NCBI GenBank assembly: GCA_016801885.1
Contig: CM028898.1
Span: 3,889,677 to 3,953,676 of the forward strand
Reading direction: 5' to 3'
Length of the DNA stretch: 64,000 nt
Source of the DNA: Toxotes chatareus
Taxonomy: Eukaryota; Chordata; Actinopteri; Toxotidae
The position numbers and the translations under genes were made by a program. Positions 24,641-35,944 of the stretch are shown piece by piece (positions within the stretch are counted from its first letter, which is position 1; each line of letters starts with the position of its first letter). Under the pieces are notes generated by a model, which saw only the letters and a list, made by a program, of their open reading frames with translations, did no database searches and was not told where the DNA came from.

Positions 24641-27000
24641 TCCCACCTTGCTGCCTTAACAGAGACCTCAAGTGACAAATGGTTTCCGATCCAGAGTATA
24701 TAACCTGGAACAAGCCTCCTCATTGCACTAATCAGTATTCGTGCCCTCATTACTGTCTGTCTTGCTGTCTGACTGAGCTTCAGGGCTGAAGAAGAAAACA
24801 AGGGCAGGAACGAGGATGGGAGTTGGACGGGAATTAAAAAGAACATAACCTTAATTCTTGAAATATGAAAATCAATAAATCATTTTAAGAAAGGCAGAAG
24901 AGAAGGAATTGGAGATGAGGGAAAAAGTCAAAGAAATAAAAAAGAAAAATTCTGGAAGGAGATCAAGGCACAGGACACCCACTGACAGATGACTCATCCA
25001 AACACGAACACAGAAATGTATAAATATATCAAATCCTGTTAGCTTAGGCAGAAGCTAGCCTCTCACTGAAGTTCACTGTAAGTAAAATGTAGAGGTTCAC
25101 ACGGGAATGTATGTTTGTGTGTGTGTTTGTGAGAGAGTGTGTGTAGTCTGCCTTGAAAACGCCAAAGATTTCATACAGCACATGGGACTGCGATGCTATT
25201 TCCAGGACATACCACCTAACAGACAGTAGATTTCTATAGCACACAGCTGCCCGAGTTTAACTCCCTAATACTGATCAGATACTGATCCAGATGTTTTACA
25301 CACTATTCATTTACTCCAAAGAGGCAGAAGAGCCTTAGAGCAGATTGTTCAGTGATGCATAACCACCCCCCCCAAAAACAAAAAAACAAAGAAATAGTAG
25401 AAGAAAAAAACATTGTGTTCAGTGTTTGATCTAAATTTAATCTGAACTGTGTGAGTGCTGGAACCAACTTTTCTATGTGATGATATCTGTACAGTGGCTT
25501 AAATTAATGTGTGACAACATGAGTTATATAAGTACAATGGAAGTTCTGAAAAGTAAAAGTGCACCATATGGAATTGTACATATAATTAGAAGTAAAATAC
25601 TAAATCAAATCCTGTTCTACTATCATCATGGTATTTCTTGGGAGCACAGACTGGACTGTTGCATTTCTAACTTGGCTGGATGCAGCGACATGAAGGCACT
25701 GAAAACCCAATTCAGCCACATCACACATCAGTAGAAGAGAACATTCAGCATTTGATCTTGCCCACCTTTTCATAATTGAGTTATTTGATTTTAAATTCAA
25801 CTTTGGATGACTGCAAGAGCTGGAAGAGACAACTCAAATAAGTTTAGATTGAATGAACTGTTGCCTTCAGATTTTTTCTTCACTTGGTGTAAAATATTTA
25901 TAAACTTGTCATGCTTGTTTCTACAAAGGTTTTTATTGCAGGAGATACCTACGTACATGAAATGTGAAATAAAGTCCGCATGTATTGTTTCTGTCTTTCT
26001 TGGACAAATGGGGCAGCACCCTGCCCTTGTTAGTTATCATCTCTTCAAAGGATGCTCTGCACACTGGAGCATGAATGATAGATAACAGAGCACAACAACA
26101 GTCTGCTGCAAAAAAAAAACAACAAAGTCCAACTATTGACAGATGTTACAACCCCAAGATGCATGACTGAGACAGAACGGGCGTTGTGTGAAATAGAGAA
26201 GAGCAGAGATGTTTGCTGCCATGCTGAGCATCAAATGACTGCGCTCCCCCCCCCTCTCATGCTCCATCCCTCTGTCTGTGCTCTCCTTTGTTTAATGGAG
26301 GAGGCATTTCTCTTGTCTCTGCTGGGGAGTAATTACTCATCTATTTTGCATTAGGTAGAGCCTACATGCCTGCAGAGTGTATCATATAAGAAACTCCCCT
26401 AAGACTCAGGCTGTTGGGGACAGCATCTTTACTGTCTCATGTACACACAACTTTACACACATATACACACGTGTACATATGTACACACCGCATGGATGGA
26501 CATATACACACACATGCATACTGTAACACATGCAGGGGGGCCGAGCCTTTGGGGACTTTAGATAAATTGACATTGAGCTAATGTCAACCAGCTCAACCTT
26601 CTCTGCTGCTCGTGCTCCAAACATATGCACACACGCACACACTCTACACACATCTGGTACATCAACAGGACTTGCTGGCTTGAGGTATTCCCACAGGAGC
26701 ATACTGATGCACCAGCACAGGGTAATAATGGCTCTGTAATCAGGATATTGATTTCCCGAAACTTGTATCACACGTCAGTGAAGCGTGAAACATGTTGCAT
26801 GATCCTGATGAACGTAGATCAGATCTGATATACAAGCATACAAGAAAAACTAATCCACATTCCACATCAATCGCAGGTTTCCTGACACCTATAATACCAA
26901 GCTGAGCATTTACCAAAATGGAAATGTGTCTGTGTGTGTATGTTGTCACCATGGTTCACTGGCTGTATGTCCACGTGGAGACCAGAGAATCTGAACAAAT

Positions 27001-27052
27001 ACACACACACACACGCGCACGCGCACGCACACGCACACGCACACACACACAC
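27001..27052 (+). repeat. Alternating purine-pyrimidine tract (AC)n with CGCG steps
   Basis: All 52 bases alternate purine and pyrimidine; the centre carries ACGCGCACGCGCACGC. This composition favours left-handed (Z) DNA. Confidence 0.95.
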
Positions 27053-28990
27053 TGCTGCCTCCGAGGGAACAGACACCAGTGACCTGTGCTGAACAGCTCA
27101 CTGCTCACACACTCCCTAATTTCAACCCACTGCTGCTGCATTCGCTCCCTGTGAAGAGACTCAGAGTGAAACAGAATATTTTAACTCCACTGGAAATTCT
27201 CTGCAACTTCTGGTAGGTCTCTGAAGAGTAATGAGACTTTCACATTATGGGGGAACAAAACTAAAAAGTTAATTATGATATATCATCCAGCTTAATCCCA
27301 GTTCATACAAGCCTCACGAAATTGGCTTTCATTCGGCGTGACAGTCACAAAAGTGTGAAATAAGCCAACAAATGACAGCAGAGAAGTTGTGGTGAGTCAG
27401 TCCCAATCAATCCTCACTGAGGGATGAATGTGCAAAAAACACTGTGGAAACAAAATTGAGTGGTGAATCAGATAATGAAATGGATGGTTATGAAATATTC
27501 TTTGGCAAACTCTAACGCTTTTAATGGGTATATCATAACTCAAAAACTGCTTAAAGGGGCCAAGTTCTCATTCAGGTTTTGCATGTTCTTGCTCATTGTG
27601 CTTATTGTTGTGGTGGTTTTATGTTCCATCTCCCAGAGACCGTTTGTCAATGAAACAGTGTTGGCAGTACTGTAAAGTCTTTGTCTTTTGATATTGTGTA
27701 GGTGGCAGGTAACGTTGCTCATCCTTCTATATTTATTCCAAACAAACCGCCGTTGCTGCTGCCAGAAATGGAAAAGCCTTCACTTCCTGTGCACCAGATG
27801 AAGCCTGTAAAAACCTACCAGACTGTTTATTACAGTAATTATAAAAACGTCATAGAATAAACTACAGGCACAGGATTAATCACTGTTAAGTAACAAAATA
27901 TGGACCTATTAACACATATCCAAATTTTGCAGACAATAGATATTTTTAATTGTCACATGCAGGTGTTAGAACCATTAATGCGGCTCTGTTTTATGTCCCA
28001 GTAAGTCAAGACAGTGTGACAGTGAGCCAGCACAAACAATACCAGGACCAGAGGCAGGTGTGATTTTCCTACTGTGAATTATGGGTAGGACGCAGAGAGG
28101 GCAGAAAAGAATCAAAACAAGTTGTTATTGCTACTACACAGTCAAACTTTCTTAGCTTGCCACAGCAGTTCACCATGTGACTTTGAAAACCACTGTTATG
28201 CATCTCTTTACCAGCAAAAAACAAGCCAGAGGAACATTCATGTCTATTCTTGGCTGATAAACAATGTCCATGATACATATTAGGGAACATAAAACATTTA
28301 GCATGTGGCACATCATAAAAATAATCCTCCATTAACCTACAGCTGATGTCACAGATGATACAGTTGTGTCATGTTATGTCTAATGAAAGCTAACAATCAT
28401 TTTTTTTCATCAAAAAACCAAATGAAGAAAAAGAGGAAGTGTAATACTGGATGGGATTCCTGGCATTCCTCTTCCTCCTCCTTCTCCTCCCCCTCTCATA
28501 TAACGCTGACTTCCATCTCATTTTTATCTTCCCCTTATCGTTTTCTTCCACAGCCTCCTTCTCTCTCCTATGGAAGTTGTACCACACCCCCATTACTGTG
28601 ATTATGTCTCCCACAGTAGTGTGAGTGTGTGTGGGTAACAATACAACTGTGTGTGTGTGTATGCTCATGTGCATACGACATGTCATTTCTCATCCGACTG
28701 CTTATAATAAATTTCAAGTGTATTTGTGTCTGTGTGACTATATGCTTACATGTGCACATCTCACACACCATAACACTGCATAGACACACATTCACCCCTC
28801 AGACGACTTCTTTCCCTCTGTCTCTCTGTCTGTCTGTCTCTCTCTCTCACCATGTGTATTCAGTCTTGCGTGGACCTCCCAGCCTAAACACCGACACCAC
28901 ACACCAGCTTAACAGCCCTGTGTGTGAACATCCATGTTACTTCTCACATTGCATGAGAACAAATGTAAATACACGTGTCCACCAGGTGCT

Positions 28991-29045
28991 CACACACACA
29001 CAAACACACACACACACGCACACACACACACACGCACGCACACAG
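28991..29045 (+). repeat. Interrupted (CA)n microsatellite
   Basis: CA units broken by CAAA and CG steps over about 55 bp. Confidence 0.93.
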
Positions 29046-32000
29046 ACATCAGCTAGCACAGTAGGCTGTATTGCGTGTTATCAATGCGTCAAGCGAGTGC
29101 CAACATTACACGCCCTCTCATCACCTCCTGATCTGAGCCTTTATGTTCTAAGTGCACTTTATCACTAATGCTGAGTGCACTCACAACACTCCCCAATGAC
29201 TCAACATGGCTCACTCACAAATCCTTAAGTGTCAAAGCGGTTATTAGATACAGTACGGCGCCCAAGTGTGAAGTGTCGCAGCTCTTGATGAACAATCAGG
29301 ATCTGCAGATCAGAAACATTCCCATACGTGATTCAGATGCCACCATGTGTTTCCAAGCGAGCTCAGACAGCTATGGGTAAACAACTTGCAATGAGTCGGA
29401 AAATTGCAGCAGGATCGTCCACATGATAGCGAGCATCCATCCTATTAACATGCCATGCAGCAAGATGCCAAAAGACTACCAGCTTCTTAGTGTCAGCTGA
29501 CCCTGACCTCTGACCTCTGTGATCTCCCTGGGCTTGGCTACTCATACAAACATTATTTTATATGTACTTAAGTTGGTTCAAAATGTGCAGAACGGAGACG
29601 CGGCACAAAAATACAGTTTGAACTATAAGAGCAAAAACAGCTTACCTAGAAAATTTTACAGGATTTTTCAAATATCATCTGGACAGAAAGTGGAGGCTTG
29701 TGGATATCAGAAGTATGTCCTCATAACATCTAACTGCCACTGCATGTGCTGCTACAGTACAATCCAGGTACAAGTTGTTTTTGTCACTCCAGGGATTAAA
29801 TACTAACAAATGCTGAGTTGAAACTGTAACAAATCATAAGTAGCACAATATACTCTATTGGATAAGGCCATGTTCAGACTGACAATACTACTGTGTCAAA
29901 AAAGCCAAGGGGCCAGTGTTGGTGTGTGCTGCTGGTGGCTGAGCACAGACAGCCAGCAAAGACCACAGTCACCAGACAAGAGCAAAAAGTTTTACTTCAG
30001 CATTTATGGAATTAACATTAATTAGCTACAGACGGTAGCATTTGTCATTTTAACCAGCAAACAGAAATCCACTGTGCTTGGATTTTTCCCACCTGTAAAA
30101 ACTCAGGAGGGTTTCTTTTGTTCCTAACACTGTCACGTGTTGTCCTAATGATTAGAGCAAAGGCAGAGTATGAGGTGATCAATCAAACAATGTTACCTGC
30201 AGAGCTGAATCAGACAGCTCCTGACGCACCTCGTCTCTTGATTGGTTTAGTTACAGTGTAATGGTCTACACAGACAACTCACACCTCATTAAAGTGTAAT
30301 AATCTATTCTCAAGTTAGTGGAGGTGCTCTTTATTTCAGCTGCCTTAAATGTAATGTAACTCTACTGCAACTTTCCTTGTTTTTTTTCTTAGTTTTTTTT
30401 TTTTCCAGTGCTATTGTTGCTCTGGGTCAACAAGTCCTCCAACCTGAACAAAATAGGACATTTGTTCCTACCCTCAGATGCCACCCATAGGAGTTTCTCC
30501 TGAAATAGCACCACTATGGTGGCAGTGTACCGGACTTTCATCGTCATGGTTACAATGACATCTTTGGTCATTTCTGTGCTGCTTTTGAACAAACCCCAGA
30601 GGTCAATCTAACAATGCGTCCAGTGACTTCTTCCTTGGATATAACTTCTGTTAGTGGTACTGTTTTCTTTCAGCAATCTACCAAGCTATGGTGGCTTTCC
30701 TGGCTCAATCTAGCCACAAATACTGAACTTTATTTTTAACAGTTCACCCTCTCTGCTGCTCACAATGTGAGAGCATTACTTTCTCTGCAGGAGAGGATTT
30801 CTTACAAGGAAGTTTCACCAAACATCCAGTGTTTACAACAAGAAATATAGAGGGTTTCCTGCACTTTTACCCCCTGAACTTCAGTTCTTTTTTTTTTTAG
30901 CTTATATAACAAGAAGAATCATCATTTGAATGTCAAGCAAAAAGCATAACGATGTGCATGTACTTACATGAAAGGAACATGTACAGTGTCATTCAGAACA
31001 CAACTACTGAAGCCTGAATACAAAAAATCAAATCTCTTTCCTCAGTGACAGTGACCGCTGTGTTCACCCCCACTCCCCACTTGACCAAAGGGTATCTTAA
31101 TAAAAACAATTGAAAGATGCATATCTATCTATGTATATATACATAAATATATATGTGTACGTGTGTGTGTTTGTGCAAACAGGTGCCATCAATTTGGTGA
31201 AAACACTCCCCTGCACCCTCTCTCGAAAATAAATCTCAGCCACTATGTATGCTAATTTTGCCTGTCACAAGTCTGAATGCTATTATCACAGGGGTCAGAT
31301 GCTTTCATCACACGCACACACAGATGCGGGGGCAGGCGGTTGGACAGCCATACGTGCCGATGAAGGCGGCGCATGCCTCATGTGGTGAGGACAATGTGGC
31401 AGGCTAACCGTAATCTGCCATTCAGTCGAGATGCACTCCTCACAGGTGGAGGGAGATAATATTGTGAGCGAGACTTTTCAGCTCAATCACCACCATTCAT
31501 ATCAGTCAGGGTAATGGCGCAGACATGAGCTCTGACGTTTCTTCATCCTCCAGACACATGCCAGGCTGACGTGGGGGTGAACCAGAATGTGTGTGTGTTT
31601 CTATGTCTGTGTGTTTGTTTTCCTCTCAGGCCTGAAAGCAGCTACAGTAGTTGCGTGTTGCAGCAGCACTCTGGCTCTACACAAAGTAAGAAGCTCTATC
31701 TCAGCATGGAATCTGAATCTATAGCTGCTTCTGCCTGCCAACTCGTCTCCCCCCTTCTTTCTTCCTCCCTCTCTCTGTGCATCTCTCTGTAACCCAGTGT
31801 TCCCATTGTATTGGCAATGATTTTATTAGCTTTCCACAGACATCATTTTGTACTGTAGCTGCAGGGGGACGATGGAAGGTTAAGTGCGTGCTGAAGCATT
31901 CAGAGCAGAATGTGCTCCATTGAAATCTCCCCTTCAGGGTAAACAGAAACAATCCTTAACATTAAAGCTGCTACAGTATAGCCACAGTTGGACGCTTCTT

Positions 32001-32454
32001 TGAAACAGTTTCATTGGCTAAATCATCTTATTTGACATATCCTCCTCTGTATCTCATCTTTCGTCTGCCCAAGTTTTTTCATCAACTGGAATATTGTGTT
32101 AGAAAGGGGATATATAGGGATATCTACCTTTATGTCGGTCAGTAGGTAAAGAATTGCACTAAAGACATGCTTAAAATATGTTTTGACATAACTTAGAAAG
32201 TTTCTCCATGACATAATTTGATGTAAAATCCCCTGTCTCAGTTATCTAATAATCCAGATTTAAGTGGTTTTACTTGAGCATGTTCAAAAAGACTGCAGTC
32301 ATGAAAGTTGCTCCCTGAGGCTGTATTAAGGTGTAGTATTTTTTAGCCAAATGCTAACATCACAATCCTCAAATGACCAGACTAGTTCCACTGTAATGTA
32401 TTATTTTCTAAGATATTTCCCTCAAAACCACAAAGGCAAGCCTCATGCTTGATG

Positions 32455-32605
32455 AAACGCCAGAGGATCAACTAAGTTATTAGAATACGTCCTCTGGGCG
32501 CAATGAATGTCTGTCCAACATTTCATGACGACGCATCCAGTAGTTGTCAAGACATTTTTGTTTGGACCAAAGCTGTGGACCAACCATGAGACAGACACTG
32601 GTCTC
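32455..32605 (+). repeat. Dispersed teleost repeat fragment (ATGAATGTCTGTCCAACATT type)
   Basis: CGTCCTCTGGGCGCAATGAA is followed by TGTCTGTCCAACATTTCATG, then CATCCAGTAGTTGTCAAGAC and TTTGGACCAAAGCTGTGGAC. This order matches a dispersed sequence that I remember as abundant in percomorph genomes. A shorter echo (GTGGTGGACCAACCAG) occurs near 24070. The family is not named here. Confidence 0.6.
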
Positions 32606-33309
32606 GAGCCACACAACTATCATGGGTAACAGTGGTGGTGGTGGTTTAAACCACAGTAAACACTGCTGGACTGTCAAATAAGGGAACTGTGCTCATCAGA
32701 ACAATAGAGACATTGGTTGTTTGTTCAGCTGTAGCTCAAAATTGCTTAAAATGACCCATATTACAGACAGAAGACTTAGACTCTAGTTAGTAGTTGTCAC
32801 AGGAATTAAAACATGGACCTGCAGTGGCAGACTGAGCCTCTGAAAGAATAAGAGAATAAAAAAGTAAAATACATTAAATAAAAATCTCATTAGTTGCATG
32901 ATTAGATTTGATGTTATCCAACCCTGCAGTGATGTTTCCGATAACAAGTGGATTTAAAATGACTTTTCGAGTGTCATTACAAGTATATAAAAAAAAAAAA
33001 AAAATAATAATAATAATAATTTTTTTTAAAAGCCTGAGGGCAACCTTTCAACAATACGGACACAATGAGCAGGGGTCATCTTTCTATCTACCCTGCAGCT
33101 ACACAGCGACCTGTGATCATTACTGTAGCTATTAGCTGTGTCAGGAGATGAGAGCTCATTTAGCCTGCATCAGAGACGAGAGCCATGCTGATGAAGCCCT
33201 GATGCTAGCACGGATATGTCAAGCACAGGCTGGATCTGAGAGTTCAGGCACTAACACATGTAACTGTGGAGCACAGTTGCATTAATGTTGTGATAGGAGG
33301 TATTAACAA

Positions 33310-33328
33310 GAAAAAAAAAAAAAAAAAA
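33310..33328 (+). repeat. Poly(A) tract
   Basis: Nineteen-base A-run (with small uncertainty at the borders) with no recognisable SINE or LINE body beside it. Confidence 0.9.
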
Positions 33329-34179
33329 TCCCTGTATTTCATTTTTAAATAGTTTGGTTTAGTGAATCATGTTGCATCCATTTGTGGTTTTACTACTGAG
33401 GTTTGAAATCTCTCATGTTGGTCCAAAATCAGAATCTGTTGCTGACATGTCAACATAGTGCTCTACCTAAAAACTAATTCTGCACGCCATGGTGCAGTGG
33501 GACAGTAATGTGAATTTGTTTACGCATCACAAGAACAAGTATAAAGAAGTCCAATATTTAGTTAAGGCTCTGTCTGTGCTGCACACAGCATAAATACACT
33601 AAATGAAACAATTCTCATCACAAGGCCACACAGAGTTCTAACAGAAAAAAATACTGTTACAGCTACACTACGTTATCAAGATGCATCATGTATTGAGGTA
33701 AATATTTTTCTGGAGAAGGTCAGAAAGTCAAACCAAGCTCCCACTGAAAAGGAAAAGGATGAAAGGTGAGGTGGGACAGAGGCAACGGCACGTCAAATAT
33801 GAGAAGGTGTGAAAAAGAGGACAGGAAAGAGATGTGAGAGCATGTGAATAGTGAGAAAACATAGAGTCAGTATGTCCCAGGCAGTGTGATATGGATCAAA
33901 GGAAGGCATGAGCACGCAAGGGTGCAGGTTATGTATGTACGATCTCTTAACATATCGACGTGGAGAGTGACGGAGAGATTGAAGTGGAGGAAGCGAGGAA
34001 TTAATGAGAATGCATTTGACCTCTAGGCTCTACATTCATCTGCACTCCACAGAGGAGAGAGCCACTGAATTAAATCACATCTCATATAGTAAAGCAGAGA
34101 AGATGGAAGGAGGCGATGAGTGCAGGCTGCCCTAGCAACAGCAGACTCAAAACCCACAACCCCTCAGCTCCCCGCGTTT

Positions 34180-34420
34180 TTTTTTTCATGTCAGACCATC
34201 CTATTCTCCCAATTCACCTTTCTCATTCTCTCCTCTTCTGTTAATTCATCTCCTTTCCTGACCTTTGCTTTCTTCACCTTCCTTTTCCTTTTTGTTCCAT
34301 CTCCTCTATTGTCTTCTCACAATTTATTTCCTTTTCTATTCCTCGCCTTTCCACTCATTTCCTGGCCTCTTCATTCCCATCTTTTACTTTTCTTTCGTTT
34401 CCTTTTTTCTCCTTTCCTTT
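34180..34420 (+). repeat. Pyrimidine-rich low-complexity stretch
   Basis: About 240 bases dominated by C and T (TTCC, CTTT, TCTCC blocks). It ends at a poly(A) tract. The open frame across it is a composition artefact. Confidence 0.85.
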
Positions 34421-34428
34421 GCTAAAGG

Positions 34429-34446
34429 CAAAAAAAAAAAAAAAAA
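34429..34446 (+). repeat. Poly(A) tract
   Basis: An A-run at the end of a long pyrimidine-rich segment. No retroelement body was recognised upstream. Confidence 0.9.
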
Positions 34447-34572
34447 GAGCATGCACCCTCTTTAGAGAAACTAAAAGTTTGATTACTTTCTGAAGAAAGC
34501 TCCTGATCAGTAAATGTCTTACCGGATAAATTGACTTTAATAGCAGAAAGCACATGGTAATGGTGAGGCTCC

Positions 34573-34593
34573 TTTTTTTTTTTTTTTTTTTTT
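34573..34593 (+). repeat. Poly(T) tract
   Basis: About 21 T residues. The preceding 120 bases do not match a repeat I know. Confidence 0.9.
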
Positions 34594-35810
34594 AATGATA
34601 GATATCTCATTTTAGCATGAAACTGCTCAATTTCACTGACTCAGTGGACAAGAAAATAAGAGGACATTGTTCTGATTCAATCTATTTGGAACCACTTTGC
34701 AAGCACATTATCCTCTCACTGCACAAGATGAACAGCTCCAGATAACAGATCTATTCTACTGCACCTCACTCCGCTTGAGTCTCCCGTTTAACACAGGGGG
34801 GGAAAAAAGTGTTTTCTATCCTCTGTTTTTTACAACAAGAACAGCAATGCTCTTCCATTAGTGTTTGCTAGGTTAAAGGAGGTCTATAAATTAATGGAAA
34901 CGCCTCCACACAATGTTGTTGTTTATTTTCCATCTCAGATGATGCAAATGGAGGGAGCTGCAAAGGCCAGATACGCTGGAAAGGATTGTTTCAGCAGCTC
35001 TCTCTGAGACTCTATCAAAAGCATTGTTTTTAGGAATTTTTACAGTTTATCTCAGAGTTTCAGTGCTCCTGCTCTCTGCACCACTGTCTGCCGTGCAAAC
35101 AGGGATTCTGCCTCATGTTAATGTCTACTGTTTTCCAGCCATTACTTTTAACTATGAAACAGCTAATTCAACATTTCCAGTGTCCTGTTGTCCCCATGTC
35201 TGAACGGCATCATGTGCGTCACACTCCACCTTTAATCTGGCCATTGTTGTTAGGTATAAACACTTTTGATTTCCAGTGTAGTCAGACAACACGACATATA
35301 CACACCCTTCCTTTTCCATAGTAACTAGCTAACCAGTTAAAAAGACGCACCTTGTAAATAAGACAACTTTGGTGTTACTGGAAGATTTTGACTCCTCTCG
35401 TGCAGACTAGTCACATCCACTTCCAGTACCAGTGCCAAACTAACAACTTCCAGACCAGACTCCCCACTGAATGCACATCTATTAGTTTACACTGCTCTTT
35501 ATTAAAAAAAAAAGTAGTAATGTAAGTAATGTATTGTGTCAGTGCAATAGTACATACACAGGTATTCTATACAGAATATAACAGACTCTACACTTCTCCA
35601 CTTTGTATCATGCAGTTCTTTGTCTCTGCCTCAGCTGTTATTTTCACATATCAGGACACCATGTTGACCCTCCTTTAGGAAAAATACTTGCATATCCCCA
35701 CTGGTTTTGGAAAATGAAAACCAACTTTGCTTTTCACTGATTATCTGTATTAAACAAAGACAACAAAAACACATTTAAGCCACTATAAATGAAGCCAAAG
35801 GTGGTCTTAC

Positions 35811-35925
35811 CTGCAGGATCCTGCACCTCTCAGAGTCGCACTCCTCCATGTCCTCGCAGGGGTGAAACATGCCCAGCGTCACACAGTTCAGCAGGATCAC
35901 CAATATGGACGCTTGCTCAAACCAT
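35811..35925 (-). CDS. cacna1g: T-type Ca2+ channel alpha-1 exon: domain I S1 and S1-S2 loop (partial gene)
   Basis: This 115-bp exon encodes one completing base plus 38 codons. It starts WFEQAS, runs through the hydrophobic S1 core ILVILLNCVTLGMF, then the Cys-bearing extracellular loop PCEDMEECDSERC, and ends RILQ. The text closely follows the domain I S1 region of vertebrate Cav3 channels as I remember it. The loop and RCRILQ ending fit Cav3.1 (CACNA1G) better than CACNA1H or CACNA1I. The 3' end is a clean CAG|GTAAGA donor at 35810. The 5' end is placed at 35925, after an AC dinucleotide, because Trp-Phe-Glu is conserved in the family and no AG acceptor lies close upstream. The leading A would complete a CCA proline codon from the previous exon, matching the conserved Asn-Pro-Trp. 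Compared with remembered human CACNA1G, the S1-S2 loop appears one residue longer (MEEC against IAC). The exon ends in phase 0, matching the next exon. Confidence 0.93.
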
Positions 35926-35944
35926 GTGGACAGCAGTTAAGGAA
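35926..35944 (-). other. U12-type (AT-AC class) 3' splice region: branch site plus AC acceptor
   Basis: On the minus strand the bases before the S1 exon read TTCCTTAAC (35944-35936), then TGCTGTCC, then AC (35927-35926), then the exon base A. TTCCTTAAC equals the consensus branch site of U12-dependent introns, and the branch adenosine lies about 11 bases from the acceptor, the short spacing typical of that class. No AG is available where a normal acceptor is needed: the nearest AGs are inside the conserved WFE codons or about 40 bases upstream, without a following in-frame match. U12 AT-AC introns are known in voltage-gated ion channel genes. The matching 5' splice site (ATATCCTT) was not found next to a plausible N-terminal exon in this window. 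Confidence 0.85.

Larger units (their letters stand above)
23872..35810 (-). other. cacna1g: Intron between S1 and S2-S3 exons
   Basis: About 11.9 kb, GT-AG, phase 0. It contains an alternating purine-pyrimidine tract (27001-27052), CA repeats (28991-29045), poly(A/T) runs (32991-33003, 33310-33328, 34429-34446, 34573-34593), a pyrimidine-rich stretch (34180-34420) and two dispersed-repeat fragments (24555-24640, 32455-32605). The part around 31320-31530 is non-repetitive and fairly GC-balanced, like conserved non-coding DNA. Otherwise I see nothing distinctive. Confidence 0.85.

Noticed and set aside
28629..29168. 179-codon open frame on the plus strand
   Set aside because: It is largely translated TG, CA and TC repeats (His-Thr and Cys-Val runs), an artefact of dinucleotide repeats lacking stops.
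34120..34465. Leu/Phe/Ser-rich frames suggesting membrane segments
   Set aside because: They arise from the pyrimidine-rich low-complexity tract and lie on the strand opposite the gene.
33310..34593. Poly(A/T) tracts considered as tails of SINE or LINE insertions
   Set aside because: No tRNA-like promoter boxes, reverse-transcriptase remnants or flanking duplications could be seen beside them.
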